64,000 nucleotides of DNA from JAAZMI01 sp964603615 (GTDB taxonomy: Bacteria; Bacillota; Dethiobacteria; DTU022; UBA8154), in contig CAZRVU010000004.1 in NCBI GenBank assembly GCA_964603615.1, positions 1 to 64,000 on the forward strand, written 5' to 3'. Of this stretch, positions 1-7,491 are shown piece by piece; the first letter of the stretch is position 1, and every line of letters starts with the position of its first letter. The notes under the pieces are model-generated. The model was given only the letters and a program-made list of their open reading frames with translations. It did no database searches and was not told where the DNA came from. Position numbers and translations under genes: made by a program.

Positions 1-2
1 AA

Positions 3-224
3 GCTGACAATATCAGGAATTTATTGAAACGATTAAAGGTCAGTGCAGAGAGAATCACGATAGATTTAAAACAGAACACATTAGAAGTGCAAACAGAAAA
101 ACAAAAAATCAAAACTCCGGATGCAATAATTGCCGCAACTGCAAAATGTCATAATTTATGTTTGGTTACAAGAGACAGGGATTTTAAAGTGTTTGAAGAT
201 TATTTTGCTGTTTTGATTCAGTGA
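3..224 (+). CDS. PIN-domain (VapC-like) protein, C-terminal part only
   Basis: The reading frame is open from the first bases of the window, so the gene starts outside it. The visible 73 residues end in the C-terminal signature of PIN-domain RNases: a PDAIIAATA helix carrying the conserved acidic residue, then a strand LCLVTRDRDF. In VapC toxins this part completes the metal-binding acidic cluster that cleaves RNA. No antitoxin gene is visible downstream; VapB would normally lie upstream, outside the window. The TTG at position 24 could be called as a start but would cut the domain in half. The family call is good; activity cannot be judged from a fragment. Confidence 0.7.
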   Translation, partial: ADNIRNLLKRLKVSAERITIDLKQNTLEVQTEKQKIKTPDAIIAATAKCHNLCLVTRDRDFKVFEDYFAVLIQ

Positions 225-310
225 TTTAAGGTAGTTTAAAACACCTACAGCTAGCAGGCAGCTAGCAACCGATCATACAAACCCCCTAATTAAGGCAACT
301 TGCAAGCCTT

Positions 311-365
311 AAGCCTATGACTCACATTCAAGAGGCCCAGGGTTCAAATCCCTGCAGCCCCACCA
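311..365 (+). pseudogene. tRNA 3'-end fragment (T-arm, acceptor strand, CCA)
   Basis: A perfect T-arm is visible: stem CAGGG at 338-342, loop TTCAAAT, stem CCCTG at 350-354. It is followed by acceptor strand CAGCCCC, discriminator A and encoded CCA at 363-365. A variable loop AGGCC and a poor anticodon-like arm with loop CTCACAT precede it. No matching 5' acceptor strand (GGGGCTG) or D-arm exists upstream. Such 3' tRNA halves are the usual scar of integrase-mediated insertion into a tRNA gene. It may also be a decayed tRNA; the amino acid cannot be assigned with confidence. Confidence 0.6.
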
Positions 366-370
366 GGAAG

Positions 371-403
371 AAACCCCCTTAACATCGGTGTTTAGGGGGT
401 TTT
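371..403 (+). terminator. Intrinsic terminator behind the tRNA fragment
   Basis: The arms AAACCCCCT and AGGGGGTTT, extended by a few pairs across one mismatch, close on a small loop and end in a short T run. It lies six bases after the CCA, as expected for the terminator of an intact tRNA transcript. Confidence 0.7.
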
Positions 404-460
404 CACCTTACAGCCAAAAAGCTAAGAATACCGCTTATTGTAGCCAATCTCAAGATAAAA

Positions 461-491
461 AAACGGCAGCGTTTTTACACGCTGCTTTTTA
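461..491 (+). terminator. Second intrinsic terminator
   Basis: GCAGCG (466-471) pairs with CGCTGC (480-485) around an eight-base loop and is followed by TTTTTAT. An A run precedes the stem, so it could also work on the other strand. With the previous hairpin it makes two terminators within 120 bp. Confidence 0.65.
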
Positions 492-530
492 TGTTATAAC
501 CTGGCTTTTGCTGTTAAAAGTTCAAAATAA

Positions 531-824
531 TGCCGCCAAGTCCCTACGGAAGCCCTGGCCGGCTGTATTTTGGCTATGAAGCAAGCCGAGGAAGATGTTC
601 CTGCACCTTCAAATTACCACGACATTGAAAAATTATCTGCTGATGATGACTTTATCACTCTGGTTGATATTGACTTAAACGACTATATGCGAAGAAAGGA
701 AACCAAATCTATTATAAAAACAGTTAGTCTGCCCCAATGGCTTGCTATCATGGCCGAAGAAGCCGGGATTAGCTATTCCCAAACCTTGCAAAATGCCTTA
801 AAACGAGAGCTTGATTTAGAATAA
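531..824 (+). pseudogene. HicB-family antitoxin, 5'-truncated
   Basis: The frame is open from 531, directly after an in-frame stop at 528. It encodes the second half of a HicB antitoxin: the end of the RNase-H-like fold (TEALAGCILAMKQAEEDVPAPS, with the typical EE-x-x-PxPS turn), then a C-terminal ribbon-helix-helix DNA-binding segment (KTVSLPQWLAIMAEEAGI, SYSQTLQNALKREL). The N-terminal strands that normally precede it are absent, and no HicA toxin is found on either side. HicB normally neutralises the HicA mRNA interferase and represses its own operon. This copy looks like an orphan remnant; translation from TTG 570 or ATG 576 could still yield a DNA-binding stub. Confidence 0.65.
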
Positions 825-1350
825 ATAAAACTCGCTCTTTGGAAAAAAGACAAAAAGAGGCCTAAGTGTGAATTAGCACATAGTCTTCTCCAAAACCAAG
901 TCATTTTAATAAAGGAACTTCCAAGCTGGTTGTGCAATTAATGTTAGGGATAATGTTATATTTACCTGGTTTTGCCAAGGCTTAATATATTGCCTATTGA
1001 AAATTATTTTATACCCGGAAACCTGCTATTACCACTAAAAATAATAAGGAAATTTGGCAGAAATGGTTTTGCGACGCAAACAGGAAATGCTGGATATTCT
1101 GGATTTCAATTCTGAATTTGAAGAAGAAAAAGAAGTGCAAGTTGTTGAACCTGATGATTTAGTGTAATCTGGGCTCTTCCAGAAAAGGGTTGATTGAACA
1201 ACTTGAATTTAAGGGTTTCAGCAATGAAAATGCCGCATACACAGCAGATAAAGTGGGTTTCTAAACAACAGTCGAGTTGACGAATTGTCTGCATTAATTA
1301 AATGGGTAGATAAAGAAATTATAATATTTACCTGTTTGGAGGCCAATTGA
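825..1350. other. Decayed intergenic stretch with an Ltp-like fragment
   Basis: There is no intact gene here. A 34-codon frame at 1063-1167 is acidic at its end and unrecognised. At 1166-1264 the forward strand reads GLIEQLEFKGFSNENAAYTA before a stop, which matches the repeated helical unit of Ltp-type surface lipoproteins (GLIEQLEFEGFS-like). Only about one third of one repeat is left. The rest is AT-rich with no recognisable motif. Confidence 0.45.
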
Positions 1351-2262
1351 ATGCTTTCTTTAAAAAACCTAATGGACCGTAACTGGGGTTCCCGGAAAAC
1401 AGTTTTCGTGGGATTGCTATGTTGTTTAATTTTAATATTTATCTTTGCTCTAACCGCCTGTGAATTAGTAGAAAAACAAACTGCCCCGGGCAACGGTTTC
1501 CTGGCAGTACATTTTCTTGATGTGGGGCAAGGCGATGCCATCCTCGTTGAAGCCCCGGGTGCAGTTGCCCTTATAGACGGGGGCCCCCGGACGGCCGGGC
1601 AGAGTGTGGTGGATTACCTGAAGCAGGCCGGCATCACGGAAATAGATCTTGTCATCTCCACCCATCCTCATGAAGACCACATTGGAGGCTTAATCAGCGT
1701 CTTGGAAAACTTCCCGGTTGGTGAAGTAATCGATCCCGCCGTTGCCCACACCACAAAAACCTTTGAAAAATACCTGACTTTGATTGATGAAAAAGATATT
1801 ACTTTCACCGAGGGGCGCGCCGGCATGCGCCGGGAGCTGGGCGGCGGCGCCGCTTTGGAGATACTGCACCCCGTTTCCCCTTCCAGCAGGCATCTCAACA
1901 ATGCTTCAATCGTTGCCAGGCTGACCTTCGGGGAAACAGCCTTTCTCTTTGCCGGCGACGCCGAGGAAGAAGCCGAAGCAGAGATGCTGCAACACAGCGC
2001 AAAGCTTAAAAGCAACGTCCTCAAGGTGGGGCACCACGGCAGCCAGACAAGCTCCAATAAAGAATTTCTGCAGGCCGTGGGCCCGGAGGTGGCGGTTATC
2101 ATGTGCGGTGCCGGAAACTCTTACGGCCACCCGCACGCAGAAACGCTGGAGAAACTGGCCGCTGCCGGCATCCAGGTTTACCGGACAGATTTGGATGGGA
2201 CTGTCGTGATAACAACGGATGGGGGCAACTGCACTGTTGAAACACTACCGCCCTCCGGATAA
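1351..2262 (+). CDS. ComEC/Rec2-like metallo-beta-lactamase-fold lipoprotein
   Basis: A 303-residue secreted hydrolase. Residues 18-37 form a lipoprotein signal peptide with lipobox LTAC (Cys37). The MBL fold follows: FLDVGQGDAILVE, the metal motif THPHEDH at 104-110, later LFAGDAE, KVGHHGS and SYGHPH metal ligands. This is the nuclease-like domain found at the C-terminus of ComEC, here stand-alone and probably anchored on the outer face of the membrane. Stand-alone members are thought to cut nucleic acids or phosphodiesters; the substrate is not known. The ATG has a GGAGG eight bases upstream. The next gene is a DUF3006 protein, a recurrent partner of these hydrolases. Confidence 0.85.
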   Translation: MLSLKNLMDRNWGSRKTVFVGLLCCLILIFIFALTACELVEKQTAPGNGFLAVHFLDVGQGDAILVEAPGAVALIDGGPRTAGQSVVDYLKQAGITEIDLVISTHPHEDHIGGLISVLENFPVGEVIDPAVAHTTKTFEKYLTLIDEKDITFTEGRAGMRRELGGGAALEILHPVSPSSRHLNNASIVARLTFGETAFLFAGDAEEEAEAEMLQHSAKLKSNVLKVGHHGSQTSSNKEFLQAVGPEVAVIMCGAGNSYGHPHAETLEKLAAAGIQVYRTDLDGTVVITTDGGNCTVETLPPSG

Positions 2263-2425
2263 AGCATTTAAGGGGAACATTAATAAAACTGGAACGGATC
2301 ATGAAAATCCTTGGCGACGGTAAAGAAATGTTAATTACTCAGAGCCAACATAAAGAGGCATGCGCATGAAAAGCCACAGCATAAAAGACAACTTGTAACA
2401 TGGGTGCTGGCCACTTTGAGCATAG

Positions 2426-2465
2426 CAAAAAACAGATCCTTCGCTACGCTCAGGATGACAACAAA
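2426..2465. repeat. Dispersed palindromic repeat (HPERSEGS-type)
   Basis: The sequence GATCCTTCGCTACGCTCAGG, followed by ATGACA, is a short element seen widely in unrelated bacterial genomes; read in reverse it gives the familiar pseudo-peptide HPERSEGS. It sits between the hydrolase and the DUF3006 gene. Confidence 0.55.
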
Positions 2466-2515
2466 GCAGCCCTGTGCATGGCTGTGCAGTTACAAAAAAT
2501 GGAGAGTGAAATAAT

Positions 2516-2728
2516 ATGAAGGCTGTCATCGACCGCTTTGAAGGCGATCTTGCCGTGATCCTTATCGGCGAGGAAGAAATAAAGGTAAATATTCCCCGGC
2601 AACTGCTTCCGGCGGGGGCCCGCGAAGGCAGTTGGCTCAAAATAAGCTTCGAGTTGGACCCGGAAGGCACGCAGAAACAGGAAACAAAAATCAAGGGGCT
2701 TTTAGAAAAGCTAAAAAATAAAAATTGA
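2516..2728 (+). CDS. DUF3006-family small protein
   Basis: 70 residues. It begins MKAVIDRFEGDLAVILIGEE and continues with a short beta-rich core, which is the DUF3006 pattern (a small OB- or SH3-like barrel), and ends in a lysine-rich tail. DUF3006 genes are commonly paired with ComEC-like MBL lipoproteins, as here, so a joint role is likely, but the biochemical function of the family is not established. A GGAGAG site precedes the ATG. The 253-bp gap from the hydrolase holds a dispersed repeat, so separate transcription is possible. Confidence 0.8.
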   Translation: MKAVIDRFEGDLAVILIGEEEIKVNIPRQLLPAGAREGSWLKISFELDPEGTQKQETKIKGLLEKLKNKN

Positions 2729-2746
2729 AAGCAAGGGTGGTTCTTT

Positions 2747-2893
2747 ATGGTAGATCCGTATCAATTTGGTTATCCCCTTGAATGTACTAAGTGTAAAAAT
2801 TTGTGTCAGGGGGACGGGGGTTGTGACACACAATCGAATTCCAATCGGCAGAGCCTATGGGGGATAGCCCCCTTGTTACTCGCCCGGTTATAG
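2747..2893 (+). CDS. Cysteine-rich 48-residue open frame, uncertain
   Basis: An ATG with a good ribosome site (AAGGGTGG, six-base spacing) opens 48 codons. The product begins MVDPYQFGYPLECTKCKNLC and has four cysteines spaced CxxCxxxCxxxxxC, then a short hydrophobic tail. The four cysteines could bind zinc or an iron-sulfur cluster. Against it, the second half overlaps an inverted repeat (GTGTCA near 2796, TGACAC near 2822), typical of REP-like elements, so the frame may be partly accidental. Confidence 0.3.
   Translation: MVDPYQFGYPLECTKCKNLCQGDGGCDTQSNSNRQSLWGIAPLLLARL
2794..2831. repeat. REP-like hairpin (GTGTCAGGGGGACGG type)
   Basis: GTGTCAGGGGGACGG is followed by TTGTGACACA, an inverted repeat with arms TGTGTCA and TGACACA. 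Closely similar hairpins (GTGTCAGGGGGACGGTTC...) are scattered in many Clostridia. Nothing else clear is seen between here and 3095 apart from a short inverted repeat AGGTCT...AGACCT near 3024-3045. Confidence 0.45.
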
Positions 2894-3095
2894 GTATGAA
2901 AGAATTTCTTTTTTAGTAGGAATCCCGGTGCCCAGCATAGAACGTATGTACTAATAAGGCGGGCATTTCTATGAGTAAAATGTTAGCGGGAGAAGGAAGG
3001 TTTTAAAAAAGACTAGGTCTTAGCAGGAAAAGAGAGACCTCGTTCCAGAAAAGGTAAGCATCACCAATACCAGGACGAACGGAGGCCTCTCAAGA

Positions 3096-3329
3096 ATGAA
3101 CAAACAGATTAAATTAAACATCCATGAAATTGAACAGTTACTATGGAGCTCTGTACTAGAAACATTTCAACAAGCAATGGTAGAAATCCTGTCTATGCTG
3201 GATGATTTTTTAATGGCCACCAGGAACAAAAGCCGCTATGAATACGAGGAAAAAATGAAATTGCTTCTAAACGAATTGGCTTTATCTTTATATCAAAAAG
3301 GATATTTACCATTTGGCAAAAATTATTAA
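3096..3329 (+). pseudogene. Probable transposase N-terminal remnant (ISLre2/UPF0236-like)
   Basis: 77 residues, with a pattern (MLDDFLMATRNKSRYEYEEK) that recalls the start of ISLre2-type transposases, which run to more than 400 residues. The reading frame then stops. It has a fair ribosome site (GGAGG) 11 bases before the ATG and is preceded by a stretch with inverted repeats. No catalytic part is present, so if the assignment is right this is a dead fragment. The similarity is only recognised by eye and could be wrong; the alternative is a small helical protein of unknown function. Confidence 0.4.
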
Positions 3330-3378
3330 TTTATCAAAAAAAAACTGCTTCAAGTTAAGAACCATCCCCATTTGAATC

Positions 3379-3387
3379 TGGTATAAT
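3379..3387 (+). promoter_or_regulatory. Extended -10 promoter of the deacetylase gene
   Basis: TGGTATAAT is an extended -10 element (TGn plus a perfect TATAAT) 30 bases before the start codon. No good -35 is visible at the expected distance, which is usual for extended -10 promoters. Confidence 0.6.
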
Positions 3388-3416
3388 AGTGTTAGCCTAA
3401 AACCGGGGGATAAAGT

Positions 3417-4955
3417 TTGAGAACTTTTATAATGTTGATCGTCTGTTCTTTTGGGGCAGGAGTCATGGTAAGCTATATACCGTTTAACAAGCAAAGGGAT
3501 TATCACCTGGGAACTGACTTTCTTAAAGGGGCGGTTATTGCCCTGGCAGCTCTTTTTCTGGTGGGCACGCCTATGTCCCTGGTGGCTGCTGGCTGCGGCC
3601 TGCTTTCTGCAACCCGTTGGTTTCCTTACCCCCGCGGTCATAAAAGAAAAATATACGGGATGGCGGCAGGCTTGCTTCTTTTTATGGCCCCCGATCTTTT
3701 TTTGCTGTTGCTGTTGTGGTGTCTGATCCTTGGACTTTTACAACGTTCTTTTACGGAACAGCTCCCTGCTTCCTTTTTTCTCATCCTTCCTTTGCTGATG
3801 TTTTTTGCAAAAAAAAGCGATGTTTATATTCTTTTCAGCACGATTCTATTTGTCATCACCCTGCTGGACAATTTTGAGCAATTGGGAGCCGGAATACGCC
3901 TGACGTTCGAACCTTTAGTAAGGAAAATAAAACAAAGGTTTGCAGCGGGCATGCCGGGCGGCAGCGAAAGTTTCGGCGGCAGCAGCGGAGATTTTGGTGA
4001 AGGAGGCAGTATCGGCAGTGGAATCTTCAGCGAAAGCGGTGGCGGGAGTTTCAGTGAAACCAGCGCCAGAACCGGCACCAGCGGCATCAACGTCGACAGC
4101 GGTGCAGGTTGTGACGTCCTGTCGCGGGAATCAAATAATAATATGAAGGCAGCCGGACGGCAAGACACCCGCTTTGATACCAGGAACCCAGTTGCCCGGC
4201 CCCCGCTTTGGGCCTGCCAGGTGCGCCGCATGGTTTATGTTTTTGCTATTCTTTTACTGGTTTTCGCCTTTTTTTTAAACCGCTACGTTTACCGCGGTTT
4301 TGGCTTGCAAGTCGAATCTTTTCGTAAAGGGCCTCCTGAAGCAAATGTCGTGGCTATAACCTTTGATGATGGCCCGGATCCCCGTTTTACGCCGGCCATC
4401 CTCCAAATTTTGGCCGAGGAGGAGGTTAAGGCTACCTTTTTTATGGTGGGCAAACATGTTGAAAAACACCCCCATCTGGCACGTCAAGTTGCAGACGCCG
4501 GGCATGAAATCGGCAATCATACCTATAGCCATGCTAATCTGTTTCAGACTCCTCCGGGCCACGCTGCCCAAGAAATTGAACGCGGTGAAGAAGCTATTTT
4601 CAAGGCTACCGGTCAGCGCCCATCTCTTTTTCGCCCCCCGCGGGGGCTGTACGAGCCCAAATTACTCGAAGAGACCAAGGGAAAAGGCTATACAGTGGTC
4701 CTTTGGTCCCTTTCCTCCAAGGATTGGCTGGAGATGCGGCCCGTGGATATTACACAGACAATTTTGCAAAATGTTGGCCCCGGAGATATCCTTCTTTTTC
4801 ATGACAGCGGCAATTTGATCCGCGCTGAAGGAGGAGAGCGCCTGCCCACAGTACGTTCTCTAAGAGCTGTCATTTCAGGCCTAAAAGAAAAAGGGTATGA
4901 TTTTGTCACAGTCACCGAACTTCTCATTTTATCCGGGCTAAGCGGCGATTTGTAA
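3417..4955 (+). CDS. Membrane polysaccharide deacetylase with degenerate PlsY-like N-terminal domain
   Basis: 512 residues in three parts. Residues 1-155 are multi-pass membrane helices whose order and wording (YIPF, then TDFLKGA, then RWFPYPRGHKRK where PlsY has FPxFxxFKGGKG) recall the acyltransferase PlsY, but the GSGNxGATN signature is missing. Residues 175-260 are a Gly/Ser-rich linker. A further membrane helix (272-289) leads into a NodB-type polysaccharide deacetylase: TFDDGPD (315-321), HTYSH (368-372), RPPRG (406-410) and LFHDSG (460-465), so the Asp-His-His metal triad is present. It probably trims acetyl groups from peptidoglycan or another envelope glycan outside the cell. The start is TTG with GGGGGA six bases upstream. 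Confidence 0.85.
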   Translation: MRTFIMLIVCSFGAGVMVSYIPFNKQRDYHLGTDFLKGAVIALAALFLVGTPMSLVAAGCGLLSATRWFPYPRGHKRKIYGMAAGLLLFMAPDLFLLLLLWCLILGLLQRSFTEQLPASFFLILPLLMFFAKKSDVYILFSTILFVITLLDNFEQLGAGIRLTFEPLVRKIKQRFAAGMPGGSESFGGSSGDFGEGGSIGSGIFSESGGGSFSETSARTGTSGINVDSGAGCDVLSRESNNNMKAAGRQDTRFDTRNPVARPPLWACQVRRMVYVFAILLLVFAFFLNRYVYRGFGLQVESFRKGPPEANVVAITFDDGPDPRFTPAILQILAEEEVKATFFMVGKHVEKHPHLARQVADAGHEIGNHTYSHANLFQTPPGHAAQEIERGEEAIFKATGQRPSLFRPPRGLYEPKLLEETKGKGYTVVLWSLSSKDWLEMRPVDITQTILQNVGPGDILLFHDSGNLIRAEGGERLPTVRSLRAVISGLKEKGYDFVTVTELLILSGLSGDL

Positions 4956-5034
4956 CAGCTTAATATGTTGTAAACCGGGAATGTTTAGGGTAAAAAATCG
5001 CATGTTTTTACCGTCTTTATACAAAAAGACATAA

Positions 5035-5095
5035 AAATAAGTGGATCCCGGAGGCAGCCGGATCAGGCCTGCCCCCTGTTGATCCACTTTTATTT
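5035..5095. terminator. Bidirectional terminator between convergent genes
   Basis: AAATAAGTGGATC at 5035-5047 pairs with GATCCACTTTTATTT at 5081-5095; the 33-base loop is GC-rich. T runs occur on both strands, which fits its place between the ends of the rightward deacetylase and the leftward molybdenum hydroxylase operon. Confidence 0.65.
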
Positions 5096-5177
5096 CGTGT
5101 ATTAATAAAAGCTTTGCAATGCCCGGCTGCGTACAAAATTGGCGGCTTGCCGCCCCGGGTATGAGCATACTTTACTT

Positions 5178-7475
5178 TTAAGCGTTTTCTTTTTCACGTT
5201 TTTCTTTTAAAGCACGCCAGACTTTTTCGTAGGTTAGCGGCAAGCTGCCAATGCGGACCCCCATGGCGTCGTAGATAGCATTGGCAAGGCAACCCATAGT
5301 CGGTGTGGTAGCACCTTCACCAACTTCTTTCACGCCCCAGGGAGCATTGGGATCCACGGTGTCCACCAGTTCTGAAGCTACCGGAGGCATATCTAACGCC
5401 GTGGGCATCCTGTATTCTGAGAAGTTACCGTTTAAAACATCTCCTTTTTCATCATAGAGTATTTCTTCCCAGATCGACTCGCCCATACCCATGAAAAAAG
5501 CACCATGTACCTGGCCATGCAAAAGAGCCGGGTTGATAACAAATCCGCAGTCGTGGACGTCCCATGCTTCCACGACTTCAACTTCACCGGTTTCTTCGTC
5601 AATCTGCACCTCTGCAACCTGGGTTGCTGCGCTGTAAGCCGGCGAAGTGCCTACCGGGGCACCTTTAAATTTACCGCCCAGCCTGGGTGGCGAGTAAGAA
5701 CCCCGCCCAATCAGCGAGCCATATTTTACAAAATAGGCCCGTGCCACTTCTGCGTAGCTTAACGTCTCCTCTGGATGGGCCTTTTGGAAGACAACCCCTT
5801 GCCTGGCATCCAACTGTTCAGGCAGGAACCCTGTCATCTCGGCAGCCATTTTGAGGATCTCTTTCTTAATTTCTTCACCGGCAAATTTCACGGCCCAGCC
5901 ACCCATCAGGGTTTCCCGGCTGGCGTAAGCGCCAAAGTCATGTGTACCCAAATCAGTGTCAGAAGCCACGATCTTCATATCGTCAAAGCGGTAGCCCATC
6001 GCTTCAGCGGCCATCTGCAAAAGCACCGTGTCGCTGCCCTGCCCGATATCCACCGCACCGGTGTAGAGCGTAGCCATGGTGCCGTCATCGTTCATCCTGA
6101 TAATGGCCACGGCATGGGGCAGATCCGTGCGGTAACAAGGATAACCGGCACCGGAAACAAAGCCGCCGTTGCCAACCCCGATCCCCCGGCCGCGCGGCAT
6201 CTTGCCTTTTTTATCCTTCCAACCGGAGATATCCCGCGCTTTTTCCAGGGCTTCTTTTAAGCCGTAGGAATCCACCTTAAAATCATTAACCGTCACCGTC
6301 TTGGGTTTACGAGCATTAATGATGCGGATCTCGATTGGATCGATACCCAGATCCTCGGCAATGTGGTCGAGATGGCTTTCAAAAGCGTAGCGTGGCTGCG
6401 GTTGCCCGTGGCCTCTTTGCGCGCCGCACCCGGGCAAGTTGGTCACTGCCCGGACCATGTCGAACTTATAATTGTCAAAATCATAGAGAACTGTAAGCAG
6501 GGCACCGGCATAGTAGGCAGAAGCCACGCCCAGACCAGTATAAGCGCCGCCGTCCATCACAAAATTGGCGTGCACGCCCAAGATTTTACCTTCTTTGGTC
6601 ACGCCGGTGGTCAACTCCATAAACTGTGCATGGCGGCCACGGTTATTGTAGAACATTTCTTTGCGATCGAAAGCTACTTTTACGGGCCGGCCAGTTTTTT
6701 TGGAGAGAGCAACGGAAGCAAAATCCACAGCAGAGGGATCGAGCTTGCCGCCAAAACCGCCGCCGACGTATGTCTTCAGCACACGCACATCGCCCATGGG
6801 CATGCCAAAAACCCGCGCCAGGTGATACTGCAAATAGTGAACAGACTGGATACTAGAGTAAACTGTTACCCTTTTGCCTTCCCAGTAAGCAATAGCCACG
6901 TGGGGCTCCAGGGGGGCATGATAAGTACGCTGACCATCGAAACGGTCCTTGCGGACATGATACGCTTCTTTAAAAGACTTTTCCACGTCGCCAAAATCCT
7001 GGTGGATTTCGGTATTGACATTGCCGGGGTACTCGTCAAATATTTGTGGTGCGCCTTCTTCCAGCGCTTCGAAGGCGTCAAAAACAGCCGGCAGCACTTC
7101 ATAATCAACCTTAATAAGCTTAAGCGCTTTATAAGCGGTTTCTTCATCTACTGCCGCCACGGCTGCGACTTTGTCGCCATAAAAACGCACTTTGTCGATA
7201 CAGAATATGGTTTCGTCCCAGCGTGCCGGGCTCAGGCCGTATCTTTCAGTAGGCACATCTTTGTGTGTAATGACCGCCTTCACGCCGGGCATTTTTTCCG
7301 CTTCAGAGGTGTCGATATTGAGTATCCGGGCATGGGCGTGCGGGCTGCGCAAAATTTTCCCGTATAACATTTTGGGGAATTTGAGATCGCCTATATATTT
7401 GGCCTGCCCGGTTGCTTTCGGCACACCGTCGACACGGGGCACACTTTTACCAATAACATCGTAATTTTCACCCAT
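5178..7475 (-). CDS. Xanthine dehydrogenase-family molybdopterin subunit
   Basis: 765 residues, the normal size for the large subunit of a molybdenum hydroxylase (CoxL/XdhA/HcrA family). It has the N-terminal hammerhead domain (VIGKSVPRVDG, YIGDLKFPKML), then the molybdopterin domain with GGGFGGK (about residue 240), GCGAQRGHGQPQPR (about 350) and a C-terminal EVGEGA holding the catalytic Glu. The AYRCSFR loop of true CO dehydrogenase is absent, and the GAQRGHG wording is nearer to 4-hydroxybenzoyl-CoA reductase and related enzymes. The substrate is therefore open: a purine, aldehyde, N-heterocycle or aryl-CoA. The start is the ATG after AGGAGAGGTGAG; a longer frame to 7529 would overlap the upstream gene. 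Confidence 0.88.
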   Translation of the reverse strand: MGENYDVIGKSVPRVDGVPKATGQAKYIGDLKFPKMLYGKILRSPHAHARILNIDTSEAEKMPGVKAVITHKDVPTERYGLSPARWDETIFCIDKVRFYGDKVAAVAAVDEETAYKALKLIKVDYEVLPAVFDAFEALEEGAPQIFDEYPGNVNTEIHQDFGDVEKSFKEAYHVRKDRFDGQRTYHAPLEPHVAIAYWEGKRVTVYSSIQSVHYLQYHLARVFGMPMGDVRVLKTYVGGGFGGKLDPSAVDFASVALSKKTGRPVKVAFDRKEMFYNNRGRHAQFMELTTGVTKEGKILGVHANFVMDGGAYTGLGVASAYYAGALLTVLYDFDNYKFDMVRAVTNLPGCGAQRGHGQPQPRYAFESHLDHIAEDLGIDPIEIRIINARKPKTVTVNDFKVDSYGLKEALEKARDISGWKDKKGKMPRGRGIGVGNGGFVSGAGYPCYRTDLPHAVAIIRMNDDGTMATLYTGAVDIGQGSDTVLLQMAAEAMGYRFDDMKIVASDTDLGTHDFGAYASRETLMGGWAVKFAGEEIKKEILKMAAEMTGFLPEQLDARQGVVFQKAHPEETLSYAEVARAYFVKYGSLIGRGSYSPPRLGGKFKGAPVGTSPAYSAATQVAEVQIDEETGEVEVVEAWDVHDCGFVINPALLHGQVHGAFFMGMGESIWEEILYDEKGDVLNGNFSEYRMPTALDMPPVASELVDTVDPNAPWGVKEVGEGATTPTMGCLANAIYDAMGVRIGSLPLTYEKVWRALKEKREKENA

Positions 7476-7491
7476 TTGGCTCACCTCTCCT

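Noticed and set aside
388..579. 63-codon frame between the terminators and the hicB fragment
   Set aside because: It runs through the second terminator hairpin and its composition is not protein-like.
2335..2694. Leftward frame across the repeat and DUF3006 gene
   Set aside because: It contains the HPERSEGS pseudo-peptide typical of false genes on dispersed repeats and overlaps a real gene.
6363..7367. 334-codon rightward open frame
   Set aside because: It lies wholly inside the molybdopterin subunit gene on the opposite strand, has no ribosome site and no family resemblance.
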